The notes below the pieces were generated by a model, which was not told the DNA's origin, made no database searches, and saw only the letters and a list, made by a program, of their open reading frames with translations. The translations under genes and the position numbers were made by a program. Shown here one piece after another: positions 8,956 through 19,459 of a stretch of DNA of 64,000 bases (position 1 is its first letter; each line of letters starts with the position of its first letter). Source of the stretch: Paraburkholderia polaris (GTDB lineage: Bacteria > Pseudomonadota > Gammaproteobacteria > Burkholderiales > Burkholderiaceae); the NCBI RefSeq assembly GCF_012927345.1, contig NZ_JABBGJ010000016.1, positions 62,001-126,000 of the forward strand, given 5' to 3'.

Positions 8956-9258
8956 ATTCACTCCTTGTGGATTAAAGCCACCCGGGCGTCGGAACCGGTG
9001 TGGCAAGTGAGAAGCCAAAGAGTGTAACCCGATTAGGGCCGGGTTGCAAGATATCCCGTTAATGCGGCACGTGAATCGGGTGTGTTTTCAAGGGTTTAGG
9101 CTGCGGCCAGAACCGAAAACGTGATGGCCGCCGCCGCGACTTCTCTTTGCGCTGCCGTTGGCAGGCCATTTAGCGGTCGTAACGGCCCCTCCGGAGCCTT
9201 TCGAGACCCTGTCGGCCGCATTCTCGAGCCGCGACAGAGCGCGGCATTCCCGAATCTG

Positions 9259-10194
9259 TCAGCCGCCTTCCGTGCGCTCGCTGCCGCCTTGCAGGCGTGC
9301 CTTCAGCGCCGCTTCCAGCCCACTCAGCGCATCAGGCGCAGCGTCCGTGATCGCCCACCAGGTCATGCCTTCCGCGTTCCAGTGCGAGATCGAATAGCCT
9401 TCGCGGGCAAGTGTCGCGGGGACCGCGCCATCCGCGCTGCGGCCCGTTCCGCCCGAGCCGGCCTCCGGAAACACGTACACGTCGATTACATGCTTGCGGT
9501 AGCGGTACACCAGCACGGCCACCCGCTGATGCGCGAGGTAATCCAGCCGCCCGCCCTCCAGTGCGAAGCCGCTCGCCGCCAGATCTTCGACCGGCGGCGA
9601 ATAATCGAGCCGGCCGTTGAACCACGGCTTGACCGTATGCTTGTCGGTCGAAATCACGTCGATATCGCGCCCCGACACCTGCGCGCGCACGTGGCTCTCG
9701 ACCAGTTCGTCGGCGAACGGCGGGAACTCCGCCGGGCGATGCAGACTCAGCGTGACGCCCGCGGCCACGGCGCCTAGCGCGACGACCAGTGCGGCCAGCC
9801 AGCCTTGCGCAATCAGTCTGTTCGAGCCGACGGCGGCGCCCAGGCCGCCAAAGCCGCCCTGCGGACCCCGCCAGCCGTTCAGCCAGCTATCGACCCACGC
9901 AAGCCAGCGCCGCTGACGTGGCGGCGGTTTAACGGCCGCGCCGGCCGGAGCCTGCGTCTCGGCGACGGCATCGTCCGTTCCAGGCAGTCCCGCGAGGATA
10001 CGGGCCCGCAGCGACGCCGGCGCGCGGTGATACGGCGCCATGCGCAGCGACTCGCTCAACGCATGCAGGTTTTCACTTTCGCGCCGGCAGGCGTCGCAGC
10101 TCTCGATGTGCTGCTGGACGCGCTGAGCATCCGGCGCGGTCAATTCGTGGTCGGCGTTCGCATCGAGGAGCGGCCGCGCTTCGTTACAGTCCAT
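9259..10194 (-). CDS. Zinc-finger anti-sigma factor, membrane-anchored
   Basis: The 311-aa protein has an N-terminal anti-sigma zinc-binding motif His29-x3-Cys33-x2-Cys36 (HIESCDAC). A Pro-rich linker follows, then one transmembrane helix at about 131-152 (WLAALVVALGAVAAGVTLSL) and a periplasmic domain of about 155 residues. Such proteins hold an ECF sigma factor at the membrane until a signal releases it. Its start overlaps the end of the sigma gene by 11 bases, indicating translational coupling. The signal sensed by the periplasmic domain cannot be read from sequence. Confidence 0.88.
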   Translation of the reverse strand: MDCNEARPLLDANADHELTAPDAQRVQQHIESCDACRRESENLHALSESLRMAPYHRAPASLRARILAGLPGTDDAVAETQAPAGAAVKPPPRQRRWLAWVDSWLNGWRGPQGGFGGLGAAVGSNRLIAQGWLAALVVALGAVAAGVTLSLHRPAEFPPFADELVESHVRAQVSGRDIDVISTDKHTVKPWFNGRLDYSPPVEDLAASGFALEGGRLDYLAHQRVAVLVYRYRKHVIDVYVFPEAGSGGTGRSADGAVPATLAREGYSISHWNAEGMTWWAITDAAPDALSGLEAALKARLQGGSERTEGG

Positions 10195-10930
10195 CTGGCG
10201 TCTCCTGAGCTAAGCCGGCAGCGCTGGCGCCGGGGTTGTTGGATGGACGGCCGTTGGAGGCCGCCCGGAGTGGCGTTACGGACGCCGTGGGCGTCGTGCC
10301 GGCGCCCGGCATTGTGGCTCGAGGCGAACCGCCCCCTCCTTGCTTCGCCGTCAGCAGCGCGGCCAGCTTGCGCCTGCCCCGCGCGAGCCGCGACATCACC
10401 GTGCCGATCGGCACATCGGCCACCATCGCGATCTCGCGATAACCCATTTCTTCAAGCTCCCGCAGGATCAGCACCTCGCGGTATTCGACCGGCAACTGCG
10501 CGAGCGCATCGTGCACGAGCTTCGTATCCTCGTTGCGGATCAGGAGCGTCTGCGGATCCGCACCGCCCGCGCTCCAGCCTTCGAAGGTCGCGTCGTCCAT
10601 GGTGTCGTCGAACTCGACCACCTCGTGCGACGACGCGCGCCGCCGCCACTCCGTGTACCAGGTGCGGCGCACGATCGCGAGCAGCCACGGCCGCGCCGAG
10701 TCGCCACGGAAGGTGTCGAAGAAACGAAACGCGCGCATGAACGCTTCCTGCACCACGTCGTCGGCGTCGTTGGCGTTGCCGCAAAGCCAGCGCGCAAGGT
10801 TGTACGCGGCGTCGAGGTGCGGCAGCGCCAGTTGCTGGAAACGGCGGCTCCTCGCTGCATCGGCGTCGGCATTGACGTGTGCGCGGGCGGCGTCTGAATC
10901 GGTTTGGACCACCTGGGCCCTCCAGGGCAT
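10184..10930 (-). CDS. ECF RNA polymerase sigma factor
   Basis: 248 aa. Region 2 spans about 30-100 (PHLDAAYNLARWL, then DADDVVQEAFMRAFRFF), and region 4 about 135-190 with the helix-turn-helix MGYREIAMVADVPIGTVMSRL. Region 3 is missing, as in ECF (group 4) sigma factors. It is encoded just upstream of, and overlaps, its presumed membrane anti-sigma partner. A 50-residue Gly/Pro/Thr/Ser-rich C-terminal tail is an extra beyond the usual ECF length of about 180. The regulon is unknown. Confidence 0.9.
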   Translation of the reverse strand: MPWRAQVVQTDSDAARAHVNADADAARSRRFQQLALPHLDAAYNLARWLCGNANDADDVVQEAFMRAFRFFDTFRGDSARPWLLAIVRRTWYTEWRRRASSHEVVEFDDTMDDATFEGWSAGGADPQTLLIRNEDTKLVHDALAQLPVEYREVLILRELEEMGYREIAMVADVPIGTVMSRLARGRRKLAALLTAKQGGGGSPRATMPGAGTTPTASVTPLRAASNGRPSNNPGASAAGLAQETPDGL

Positions 10931-11097
10931 TGCGGCTAGGCTGTGTAACTCGTTTTCACTCGCTCATCACGCATAACCGGTCACATGCCGAGTTTATTCC
11001 CGCCTGGGCCTTGAATCCGAATATATAAGTGAGGAACCACGCCGCCGGCACTTGCCAGGCCGCATCCCCCTGGCGCCGTCGCGGCCTACGCCAGCCG

Positions 11098-12012
11098 CTA
11101 ATAAGTCGGGCGATTCCAGTAATCCTCGCTGGCATACACCTCTTTCAGATAGTCGATGAAGTAGCGCACCTTGGCCGGCACATAACGCTGCTGCGGATAG
11201 ACCGCCAGAATGTCGTAGTCGGGCAGCGCGAATTCATCCAGCACGGTTTCCAGTTCGCCACGCGCCAGTTGCTGCTGGATTTCCCACGTGGAGCGCCAGC
11301 CGAGCCCGAGCCCTTCGGACACCCAGCGATGCAGCAGCTCGCCGTCGTTGCAGTCGAGCGTGCCGCCTACCCGCACCGTCGCCAGCTTGCCGTTGCGGCG
11401 GAAGTACCAGCCGCGGTTCTGCCCGCCTTGCAGGTTGAATGCGAGGCAGTTGTGCTGCGGCAGGTCCTCCAGCGTTTTCGGCTTGCCGTATTGGCGGAAA
11501 TATTCCGGCGTGCCGCAGACCACGCGCCGGTTCGACGCCAGCTTCACCGCGACGAAATTTGGATCGACTGCGCCGCCGATCCGGATCGACAGGTCATAAC
11601 CCTCGCGCACCAGATCCACAACCCGGTCGGTCAGGTTGAACGACACCTGCAATTCCGGTTTGTCGGCGAGAAAAGCCGGCGCAAGCGGTGCGACGTGCTT
11701 GCGCCCGAACGCGGCCGGCGCCGACACGATCAGATGGCCGTTCACCGCGCGCCGTCCGGCGCTCAGTTCGTTTTCCGCCTGGTCCCATTCGGTCAGCAGG
11801 CCGCGGCAGCGCTCGAGAAACGCCGCGCCGTCTTCGCTGACCACGAGGCGCCGCGTCGAGCGGTACATCAGCTTCACGCCGAGACGCTTTTCCAGCGCGT
11901 CGATGCGGCGCCCGAGAATCACCGGCGACACGCCCTCTTCCAGCGCGGCCGCCGCGAGACTGCCCGCGTCGGCGACGCGCACGAAAGTTTCGATTTGTTT
12001 GAAGCGGTCCAT
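11098..12012 (-). CDS. LysR family regulator divergent from gcl operon
   Basis: A 304-aa LysR-type regulator: winged helix-turn-helix MDRFKQIETFVRVADAGSLAAAALEEGVSP at the N-terminus and a substrate-binding domain from about residue 90. It is transcribed away from gcl-hyi-glxR, the usual arrangement for a LysR regulator and its target operon, so control of glyoxylate utilisation is the likely role. This is inferred from position only; the effector is unknown. Repeats and an inverted repeat lie in the shared upstream region. Confidence 0.88.
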   Translation of the reverse strand: MDRFKQIETFVRVADAGSLAAAALEEGVSPVILGRRIDALEKRLGVKLMYRSTRRLVVSEDGAAFLERCRGLLTEWDQAENELSAGRRAVNGHLIVSAPAAFGRKHVAPLAPAFLADKPELQVSFNLTDRVVDLVREGYDLSIRIGGAVDPNFVAVKLASNRRVVCGTPEYFRQYGKPKTLEDLPQHNCLAFNLQGGQNRGWYFRRNGKLATVRVGGTLDCNDGELLHRWVSEGLGLGWRSTWEIQQQLARGELETVLDEFALPDYDILAVYPQQRYVPAKVRYFIDYLKEVYASEDYWNRPTY

Positions 12013-12024
12013 TTTTTGTCTCCT

Positions 12025-12147
12025 GTCGACCGGAGTTAGCGCTTTAGCGCTTACTCCGGTCCCATGCAGAGCGGTCGACCGGTGTTAGCGCTTTAGCAGT
12101 CGACCAGAGTTCGCGCTTTAGCGCGCTACTCGGGTCCTATGCAGAGC
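12025..12147. repeat. Palindromic repeat element, three copies
   Basis: A unit of about 49 bp (GTCGACCGGAGTTAGCGC then TTTAGCGC...) occurs at 12025-12073. A 25-bp partial copy lies at 12074-12098 and a diverged full copy at 12099-12147. The first copy forms a near-perfect hairpin, ACCGGAGTTAGCGC / GCGCTTACTCCGGT, around TTTA at 12029-12060. Full copies end with CC(C/T)ATGCAGAGC. It sits just upstream of the LysR start codon. Confidence 0.88.
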
Positions 12148-12474
12148 ACTTACTGCCGCCCCATGCAGCATCGCTGCGCCCCTCTCGCGCCCCGAGGCCA
12201 ACGGCTCAGGGTTCAGCGCTTCCCGCCCCGGCTTCACGGGCGCCGGCCGCCCTCTGCTTGCCGCGCCCCAGGCGTCACGCGCCGCACCCGCCCATCCAGA
12301 CAGGCAAGCCACGCGCCACTCCATACTTTTTGTTTCGAAATAAGCGACCCGAACTGATCTTATCAAACCTTTAGGTGAGGCCTACAGTTCGATCAACACC
12401 TTTTGGTTTGCACATCCGTCAGCGAATGCGTTAGCCAACCCATTCGCCCATCCAAGACATTTCAGGAGACATTC
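12148..12474. promoter_or_regulatory. Divergent LysR/gcl control region with inverted repeat
   Basis: No gene is visible. Near gcl there is an interrupted inverted repeat, CAAACCTTTAGGTG (12364-12377) and CACCTTTTGGTTTG (12397-12410), matching at 11 of 14 positions with 33 bp between starts. It lies 65-110 bp before the gcl start, a plausible operator for the divergent LysR protein. The remainder (12148-12330) is Pro/Arg-coding-like GC-rich sequence with no supported function. Confidence 0.5.
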
Positions 12475-14250
<1,776 letters not shown>

Positions 14251-14359
14251 GCTTCCTGATTTTGCAGTAGATGAGCGCGATTCAGCCGCGTAGCAATTCG
14301 ACGCAACTGGATCGCCTCATGAAGTTATTCCACTGACCGACCAGCGAGACACAAGCACC

Positions 14360-15169
14360 ATGCCGAAATTTGCAGCGAATCTCACCATGCTGTTCAACGA
14401 AGTCCCGTTCCTCGACCGCTTTGCGGCAGCAGCGGACGCGGGCTTCAACGCCGTCGAATTCCTGTTTCCGTATCCGTATCAGATCGCTGAATTGAGCGAA
14501 CGTCTGCAGCAGAACCGTCTCAAGCTCGTGTTGCACAACCTGCCCGCGGGCAACTGGGAAGCGGGTGAACGCGGCATCGCGTGCCTGCCGGATCGCGTGG
14601 GCGAGTTTCAGGAAGGTGTCGGCCGCGCGATCGAATACGCGACGGCCCTGAAGGTACCGCAATTGAACTGCCTCGTCGGCATTCCGACTGCAGGCGTCGA
14701 TGCGGACAAGGCGCGCTCGACGATCGTCGACAACCTGCGCTTCGCCGCGGGCGAACTGAAGAAAGCCGGCATCAAACTGCTGGTCGAGCCGTGCAATTCG
14801 TATGACATCCCGGGCTTCGCGCTGAACCGTTCGGGCGAAGGCCTCGACGTGATTCGCGCGGTGGGTTCGGACAATCTGTTCCTGCAATACGACATCTATC
14901 ACATGCAACGGATGGAAGGCGAACTCGCGGCGACGATCAAGAAGAACCTGCCGCAGATCGCGCACATCCAGCTCGCCGACAATCCGGGCCGCAATGAACC
15001 GGGCACCGGCGAAATCAACTACCCGTTCCTGTTCGACCTGCTCGATTCGCTCGGCTACGAAGGCTACATCGGTTGCGAATACAAGCCGCGCACGACCACC
15101 GCCGCCGGCCTCGGCTGGGTGCAGAGCGTGGCCGGGCAAGCGCGCGGCGCAGCCCACGCCGCTGCCTGA
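14360..15169 (+). CDS. hyi: Hydroxypyruvate isomerase
   Basis: 269 aa, a TIM-barrel protein of the AP endonuclease family 2/xylose isomerase-like fold (MPKFAANLTMLFNEVPFLDRF, then KLLVEPCNSYDIPG, then YDIYHMQRMEGE, then GYIGCEYKP). It interconverts hydroxypyruvate and tartronate semialdehyde. The Glu, Asp/His and Glu residues in these motifs are the expected metal and acid/base ligands. It lies between gcl and glxR, so its job in glyoxylate assimilation is well supported. Confidence 0.95.
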   Translation: MPKFAANLTMLFNEVPFLDRFAAAADAGFNAVEFLFPYPYQIAELSERLQQNRLKLVLHNLPAGNWEAGERGIACLPDRVGEFQEGVGRAIEYATALKVPQLNCLVGIPTAGVDADKARSTIVDNLRFAAGELKKAGIKLLVEPCNSYDIPGFALNRSGEGLDVIRAVGSDNLFLQYDIYHMQRMEGELAATIKKNLPQIAHIQLADNPGRNEPGTGEINYPFLFDLLDSLGYEGYIGCEYKPRTTTAAGLGWVQSVAGQARGAAHAAA

Positions 15170-15253
15170 TTGACGCATTAGTCGAATCAGGCAGCTCACG
15201 CCCCGAAGGACGTCCCCCTGCGGGACCCCAAACAACACTGGAGATTTAGACAC

Positions 15254-16162
15254 ATGGCAAAGATCGGTTTTATCGGCCTCGGCATCATGGGCGCGCACAT
15301 GGCGCGCAACCTCATCAAGGGCGGCCACACGCTGTTCGTGAATGGCGCGTACCCGGTGCCGGAAGATCTGAGCAAGACGACGAACGTCGTCGCTAATTCG
15401 ACCGCTGTCGCACAAGCCGCCGACATCGTCATCATCATGGTGCCGGACACGCCTGACGTCGCCAACGTGCTGTTCGCCGACGACGGCGTCGCCGCCGGCC
15501 TCACGCAGGGCAAACTCGTGATCGACATGAGCTCGATCTCGCCGCTCGACACGCAAGCCTTCGCGAAGAAGATCAACGCGCTCGGCGCCGACTACCTCGA
15601 TGCGCCGGTGTCCGGCGGCGAAGTCGGCGCACGTGAAGCGTCGCTGACGATCATGGTCGGCGGCCCGGAAAAGGCCTTCACACTCGCCAAGCCGCTGTTC
15701 GAACTGATGGGCAAGAACATCTCGCTAATCGGCGACAACGGCGCGGGTCAAACCTGCAAGGTCGCGAACCAGATCATCGTCGCGCTGAACATCGAAGCGG
15801 TTGCTGAAGCACTGCTGTTCGCTTCGCGCTCGGGCGCCGATCCGGAACGTGTGCGCAAGGCATTGATGGGTGGCTTCGCTTCGTCGCGCATTCTCGAAGT
15901 GCACGGCGAGCGCATGACCAAGCGCAAATTCGATCCGGGCTTCCGCATCGAACTGCACCAGAAGGATCTGAACCTCGCATTGGACGGCGCACGCAAGCTG
16001 GGCATCGCCCTGCCGCATACCGCAAGTGCCCAGCAACTGTTCAGCGTGTGTGCAGCAAACGGCGGCAAGGCATGGGATCACTCGGCCATGGTGCGCGCAC
16101 TCGAAATCATGGCGAACTACGAAGTCGCGCAAGCGCCGGATAGCGAAGCGAAGGCAGCTTAA
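15254..16162 (+). CDS. glxR: 2-hydroxy-3-oxopropionate reductase (tartronate semialdehyde reductase)
   Basis: 302 aa of the beta-hydroxyacid dehydrogenase family. The N-terminal Rossmann motif is GFIGLGIMGAHMARNL, the substrate motif APVSGGEVGA lies near residue 118, and the catalytic Lys is in GAGQTCKVANQ near 172. It reduces tartronate semialdehyde to D-glycerate with NAD(P)H, the last step of the operon's pathway. A long hairpin lies 61 bases after the stop. Confidence 0.95.
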   Translation: MAKIGFIGLGIMGAHMARNLIKGGHTLFVNGAYPVPEDLSKTTNVVANSTAVAQAADIVIIMVPDTPDVANVLFADDGVAAGLTQGKLVIDMSSISPLDTQAFAKKINALGADYLDAPVSGGEVGAREASLTIMVGGPEKAFTLAKPLFELMGKNISLIGDNGAGQTCKVANQIIVALNIEAVAEALLFASRSGADPERVRKALMGGFASSRILEVHGERMTKRKFDPGFRIELHQKDLNLALDGARKLGIALPHTASAQQLFSVCAANGGKAWDHSAMVRALEIMANYEVAQAPDSEAKAA

Positions 16163-16223
16163 ACAGCAACATAGGTTGCCGTGATCGTTGCATCTTCAAC
16201 GTCATGGCAATCGCAGGTGGGGC

Positions 16224-16260
16224 GCCCTTGGCGTCGTGCAGCATGCACGGCGCCAAGGGC
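16224..16260. repeat. Long GC-rich hairpin downstream of glxR
   Basis: Arms of 17 bp (GCCCTTGGCGTCGTGCA and TGCACGGCGCCAAGGGC, one mismatch) enclose the loop GCA. No T-run follows, so it may be a transcript-stabilising or dispersed repetitive hairpin rather than a classical terminator. A hairpin of similar design is at 39672-39712. Confidence 0.8.
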
Positions 16261-16464
16261 AAATCGTGCCGCTCTGGGCTGAGAGCGGCAAGTGGGGTCC
16301 GCAGCGGCACCCGGCGGCGCCGGGGAAGCCTTGGTCGGTCAGACGTCGTCGTCGGGTGTCCGGCTGTCGGATTCAAAGTTATGCGTTTTCCGCCAATCTC
16401 TCGCAGCGGCTGCATCATGCATGCCGCCTGCCTGCTTGTCTCTTTGCAGGTCTCCGCGCACGTG

Positions 16465-16512
16465 CGCTCGCAAGTCCGCTCGCAAGTCCGCTCGCAAGTC
16501 CGCTCGCAAGTC
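16465..16512. repeat. Tandem repeat, 4 x 12 bp (CGCTCGCAAGTC)
   Basis: Four exact copies of CGCTCGCAAGTC, followed by a decayed copy (CGCTTGCATTTG). It lies in the 580-bp gap between glxR and the DUF3597 gene, which otherwise holds the 16224 hairpin and, near its right end, the probable promoter of the DUF3597 gene. Open frames here encode Arg-Ser-Gln-Val repeats and are not supported as genes. Confidence 0.93.
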
Positions 16513-16742
16513 CGCTTGCATTTGCTTGCAACTCCGCGCCCGCGGCACGACCTTTTTTGACACATCGGTCCGCGCTTTTCTCCTACACTCGTTGAGTCTG
16601 GTTGCGGGCGTATCAGCGTTCAAGAGCGGCTTGCCGATCGTAGCAAAGCATGTCCTCGGTTTCATTCGCCCGATTCCCAACCAGTGTTCAACCCGTAAGC
16701 GGAATGTGCTTGCGCCAGTAACCCATCTGCAAAGGATTCAGA

Positions 16743-17144
16743 ATGAGCATCTTTGGTGACATCGTAAACAAGCTCTTCGGCAAAGCGAAGCCCGACCAGC
16801 CTGCGCCTGCGGTTGAGCCGACACCGGATCCGGCAGCGGCACAAGCTGCTGCACCGGAGGCTACACCGGCGCCCCCGCCGCTGGCCGATGTCGACGTCGC
16901 GGCCGTCATGGACCAGTTCGTGAGTGAAAGCGGGCAAACGTTGAACTGGCGCACGTCGATCGTCGACACGCTGAAAGCGCTCGGCGTCGACAGCAGCCTC
17001 GAGCATCGCAAGCAGCTCGCACAGGAGTTGAAGTACACCGGCGACACGAACGATTCGGCGAGCATGAACATCTGGTTGCACAAACAGGTGATGCAAGCGC
17101 TGGCGGCGAACGGCGGGAAGTTGCCTCCGGATCTGGCCTCCTAA
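16743..17144 (+). CDS. DUF3597 domain-containing protein
   Basis: 133 aa. It starts MSIFGDIVNKLFGKAK, then has a Pro/Ala-rich linker (20-50) and a helical domain with VDVAAVMDQF, LNWRTSIVDTLKALGVD and YTGDTNDSASMNIWLHKQVM, matching the DUF3597 family. Members are small cytoplasmic proteins of unknown function; some have been structurally described as helix bundles. Monocistronic, ended by a strong hairpin shared with the convergent asparaginase gene. Confidence 0.88.
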   Translation: MSIFGDIVNKLFGKAKPDQPAPAVEPTPDPAAAQAAAPEATPAPPPLADVDVAAVMDQFVSESGQTLNWRTSIVDTLKALGVDSSLEHRKQLAQELKYTGDTNDSASMNIWLHKQVMQALAANGGKLPPDLAS

Positions 17145-17198
17145 CGGCTTGCGAGCCTCGCCTGGTTCCGGCGATAGCGATAAACCTTAAGCTGAAAC

Positions 17199-17241
17199 GA
17201 CAACGCGGCGCTCGGGTCGATGACCTGGGCGCCGCGTTGTC
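17199..17241. terminator. Bidirectional terminator-like hairpin between convergent genes
   Basis: Inverted repeat with 13 perfectly paired outer bases (GACAACGCGGCGC / GCGCCGCGTTGTC) plus a partly paired inner part. It lies between the DUF3597 gene and the asparaginase gene, which end facing each other. Confidence 0.75.
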
Positions 17242-17303
17242 ATTCAAGCTTCACATGCGGGACACGGTTCTGACTTTGAACCGGGCCGTCCGCGCTAAAT
17301 CAA

Positions 17304-18347
17304 TCAGTACGTATCAAAAGTCTTCTGCAACGCAACCGGCCCCGTGCCGCCCGCGGCCAATGCCAGCATCAGCAGCACCCGCGCCTTGTACGGATTCAGC
17401 GAACCCGCGCTGATGAAACCGAGTGCGTCGTCGGCGGCCGCGCCGTTGCGCATCACATGCCCCGAACCCACGCGCGACGAACGCACCACCGCCACGCCTT
17501 GCGAGGCCGCATCGGCCAATGCCTGTTGCATGGAAGCGTGGATCGAGCCATTACCCGTGCCCGCCACCACGATGCCGCGCACGCCGGCCGCCACTAGCGC
17601 ATCCACGGCGATCCGCGAGACGCCTGCATAGCTCACGACGACCTCCACATGCGGCCACTTCGCGCCGATCACGAACTCGGTGGCAAGCGTATGCGGGCGC
17701 ACCACGTTGCGCTGGAATTCGACGCGGCCGTCCTGCACCCAGCCGAGCGCGCCGATTTCCGGCGAGTGGAAGGCATCGACGGCATACGTGCTCGTCTTGA
17801 CCACGTCACGTGCGCTGTGAATCCTGTTGTTGAAAGCCACCAGCACGCCCTGCCCGCGCGAGCCCGCGTTCGCCGCGACCGTAACGGCATTCAGCAGATT
17901 CAACGGACCATCGGCGGACAGCGCCGATGCCGGGCGCATTGCCGCGGTCAGCACGACCGGCTTATCCGACTTGATCGTCAGATGCAGCAGCCAGGCGGTT
18001 TCTTCGAGTGTATCGGTGCCATGCGTGACCACCACGCCGTCAATGTCATCTTCAGCGAGCAGCGTGTTGATGCGTTGCGCGAGCGTGGTCCATAGCGGCA
18101 TCGCCATGTCTTTACTGTCGACGCTGGCAATCTGTTCGGGCGCAATCCGCGCGACCGTGGACAAAGCCGGCACCACGGCCAGCAATTGATCGACGCCGAC
18201 CACGCCCGCCTGGTAGCCGGAAGTGTTAGTAGCGTCTGCGGCCGCCCCGGCGATCGTGCCGCCGGTTGCCAGCACGGCGATGCGCGGTAGTTGGGGCGTT
18301 GCGCCTTCGCCGGAAGGCGCCGGGGAGGAGGAAGTCAAAGTATTCAT
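17304..18347 (-). CDS. L-asparaginase
   Basis: 347 aa from ATG 18347. Both threonine active-site motifs are present: IAVLATGGTIAG near residue 22 and VVTHGTDTLEETAWLL near 110; LTAAMRP follows. It hydrolyses asparagine to aspartate and ammonia. There is no clear signal peptide, suggesting a cytoplasmic enzyme, though the Ser/Pro-rich first 20 residues are variable. The frame is open for 41 more codons upstream, but those lack homology-like features. It lies 82 bp downstream of the CysB-type regulator on the same strand and may be co-transcribed with it. Confidence 0.9.
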   Translation of the reverse strand: MNTLTSSSPAPSGEGATPQLPRIAVLATGGTIAGAAADATNTSGYQAGVVGVDQLLAVVPALSTVARIAPEQIASVDSKDMAMPLWTTLAQRINTLLAEDDIDGVVVTHGTDTLEETAWLLHLTIKSDKPVVLTAAMRPASALSADGPLNLLNAVTVAANAGSRGQGVLVAFNNRIHSARDVVKTSTYAVDAFHSPEIGALGWVQDGRVEFQRNVVRPHTLATEFVIGAKWPHVEVVVSYAGVSRIAVDALVAAGVRGIVVAGTGNGSIHASMQQALADAASQGVAVVRSSRVGSGHVMRNGAAADDALGFISAGSLNPYKARVLLMLALAAGGTGPVALQKTFDTY

Positions 18348-18429
18348 GGCGGCGATTGTAAGCGATGCGCAGCGCGCCGCCATGCGTGAAAAAACGGATG
18401 CCCGTTCCTTTTGGGTTCGGGCACGTGCC

Positions 18430-19356
18430 TCAAACCGCCTCGCGCAGTTGTGCGGCGATGTCCGCCTCATTCAACTGCGGTGCAAACATTTCGATCAGCC
18501 GGTACGCATACGCACGCAGGAACGCGCCCTTGCGCAAGCCAACCCGCGTCGTGCTCGCTTCGAACAGATGCTGCGTATCCAGCGCGACCAGTTCCGTGTC
18601 GCGCTTCGGATCGTAGGCCATAGCCGCGACCACGCCGATGCCCATACCGAGTTCGACGTAAGTCTTGATCACGTCGGCATCGATCGCGGTCAACACGACA
18701 TCGGGCAATGCGCCCGCTTTCGCGAATGCCTGGTCGATGTGTGAGCGGCCCGTGAAGTCCTGGTCGTACGTGACGATCGGGAATTCGGCGATCTCATCGA
18801 GCGTCAGGTTCTCGCGCCCAACCAGCGGATGGCCCTTCGGCACCACCACAATGTGGTGCCACGAATAGCACGGGAACGTGACGATATCCGGGAAGCGGTC
18901 GAGCGCCTCGGTCGAAATGCCGATATCCGCTTCGCCGTTGATGATCATCTGCGCGATCTGTTGCGGGCTGCCCTGGCGCAATGCCAGATGCACCTTCGGG
19001 AACACCTCGGTGAATTGACGAATCACCTTCGGCAGCGCGTAACGCGCCTGCGTGTGAGTCGTCGCGACGACCAGGTGGCCGCTATCCTGATCGGCGTATT
19101 GGCGCGCGACGCGGCGCAGATTCTCCGCATCGAGCAACATCCGCTCGATCAGCTGATGCACCGCCTTGCCCGGCTCGGTGAGCCCCGTCAGACGCTTGCC
19201 GCGTCGAATGAAAATATCGACGCCGAGCTCGTCTTCCAGATCCTTGATCTGTTTCGATACGCCCGACTGCGACGTGTACAACACGTTCGCCACCTCAGTC
19301 AGATTCATGTTCTGACGCACGGCTTCGCGCACGAAGCGCAATTGCTGAAAGTTCAT
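18430..19356 (-). CDS. cysB: CysB-family LysR regulator of sulfur assimilation
   Basis: 308 aa LysR-type protein with the characteristic CysB N-terminus MNFQQLRFVREAVRQNMNLTEVANVLYTSQSGVSKQI and ligand-domain segment TTHTQARYALP. CysB/Cbl proteins sense acetylserine or sulfur metabolites and activate sulfate and sulfonate genes. It follows sbp-cysT-cysW-cysA on the same strand, 103 bp after cysA, so it probably regulates this operon and perhaps the ssu operon at 41-45 kb. Whether it is CysB, Cbl or SsuR in function cannot be decided from sequence. Confidence 0.92.
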   Translation of the reverse strand: MNFQQLRFVREAVRQNMNLTEVANVLYTSQSGVSKQIKDLEDELGVDIFIRRGKRLTGLTEPGKAVHQLIERMLLDAENLRRVARQYADQDSGHLVVATTHTQARYALPKVIRQFTEVFPKVHLALRQGSPQQIAQMIINGEADIGISTEALDRFPDIVTFPCYSWHHIVVVPKGHPLVGRENLTLDEIAEFPIVTYDQDFTGRSHIDQAFAKAGALPDVVLTAIDADVIKTYVELGMGIGVVAAMAYDPKRDTELVALDTQHLFEASTTRVGLRKGAFLRAYAYRLIEMFAPQLNEADIAAQLREAV

Positions 19357-19459
19357 CTGTATGTCTCCGGTTGAGCCAGAGTTGAGTTATTAGAGTTTGA
19401 TTGAAACGCCGAGTGTTGTCGCGCTACTTATAGTGTCGCTAGTGGCGCTAGTGGCGCAC

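Noticed and set aside
16204..16560. Plus-strand frame with Arg-Ser-Gln-Val repeats
   Set aside because: Product of the 12-bp tandem repeat; no ribosome-binding site or family.
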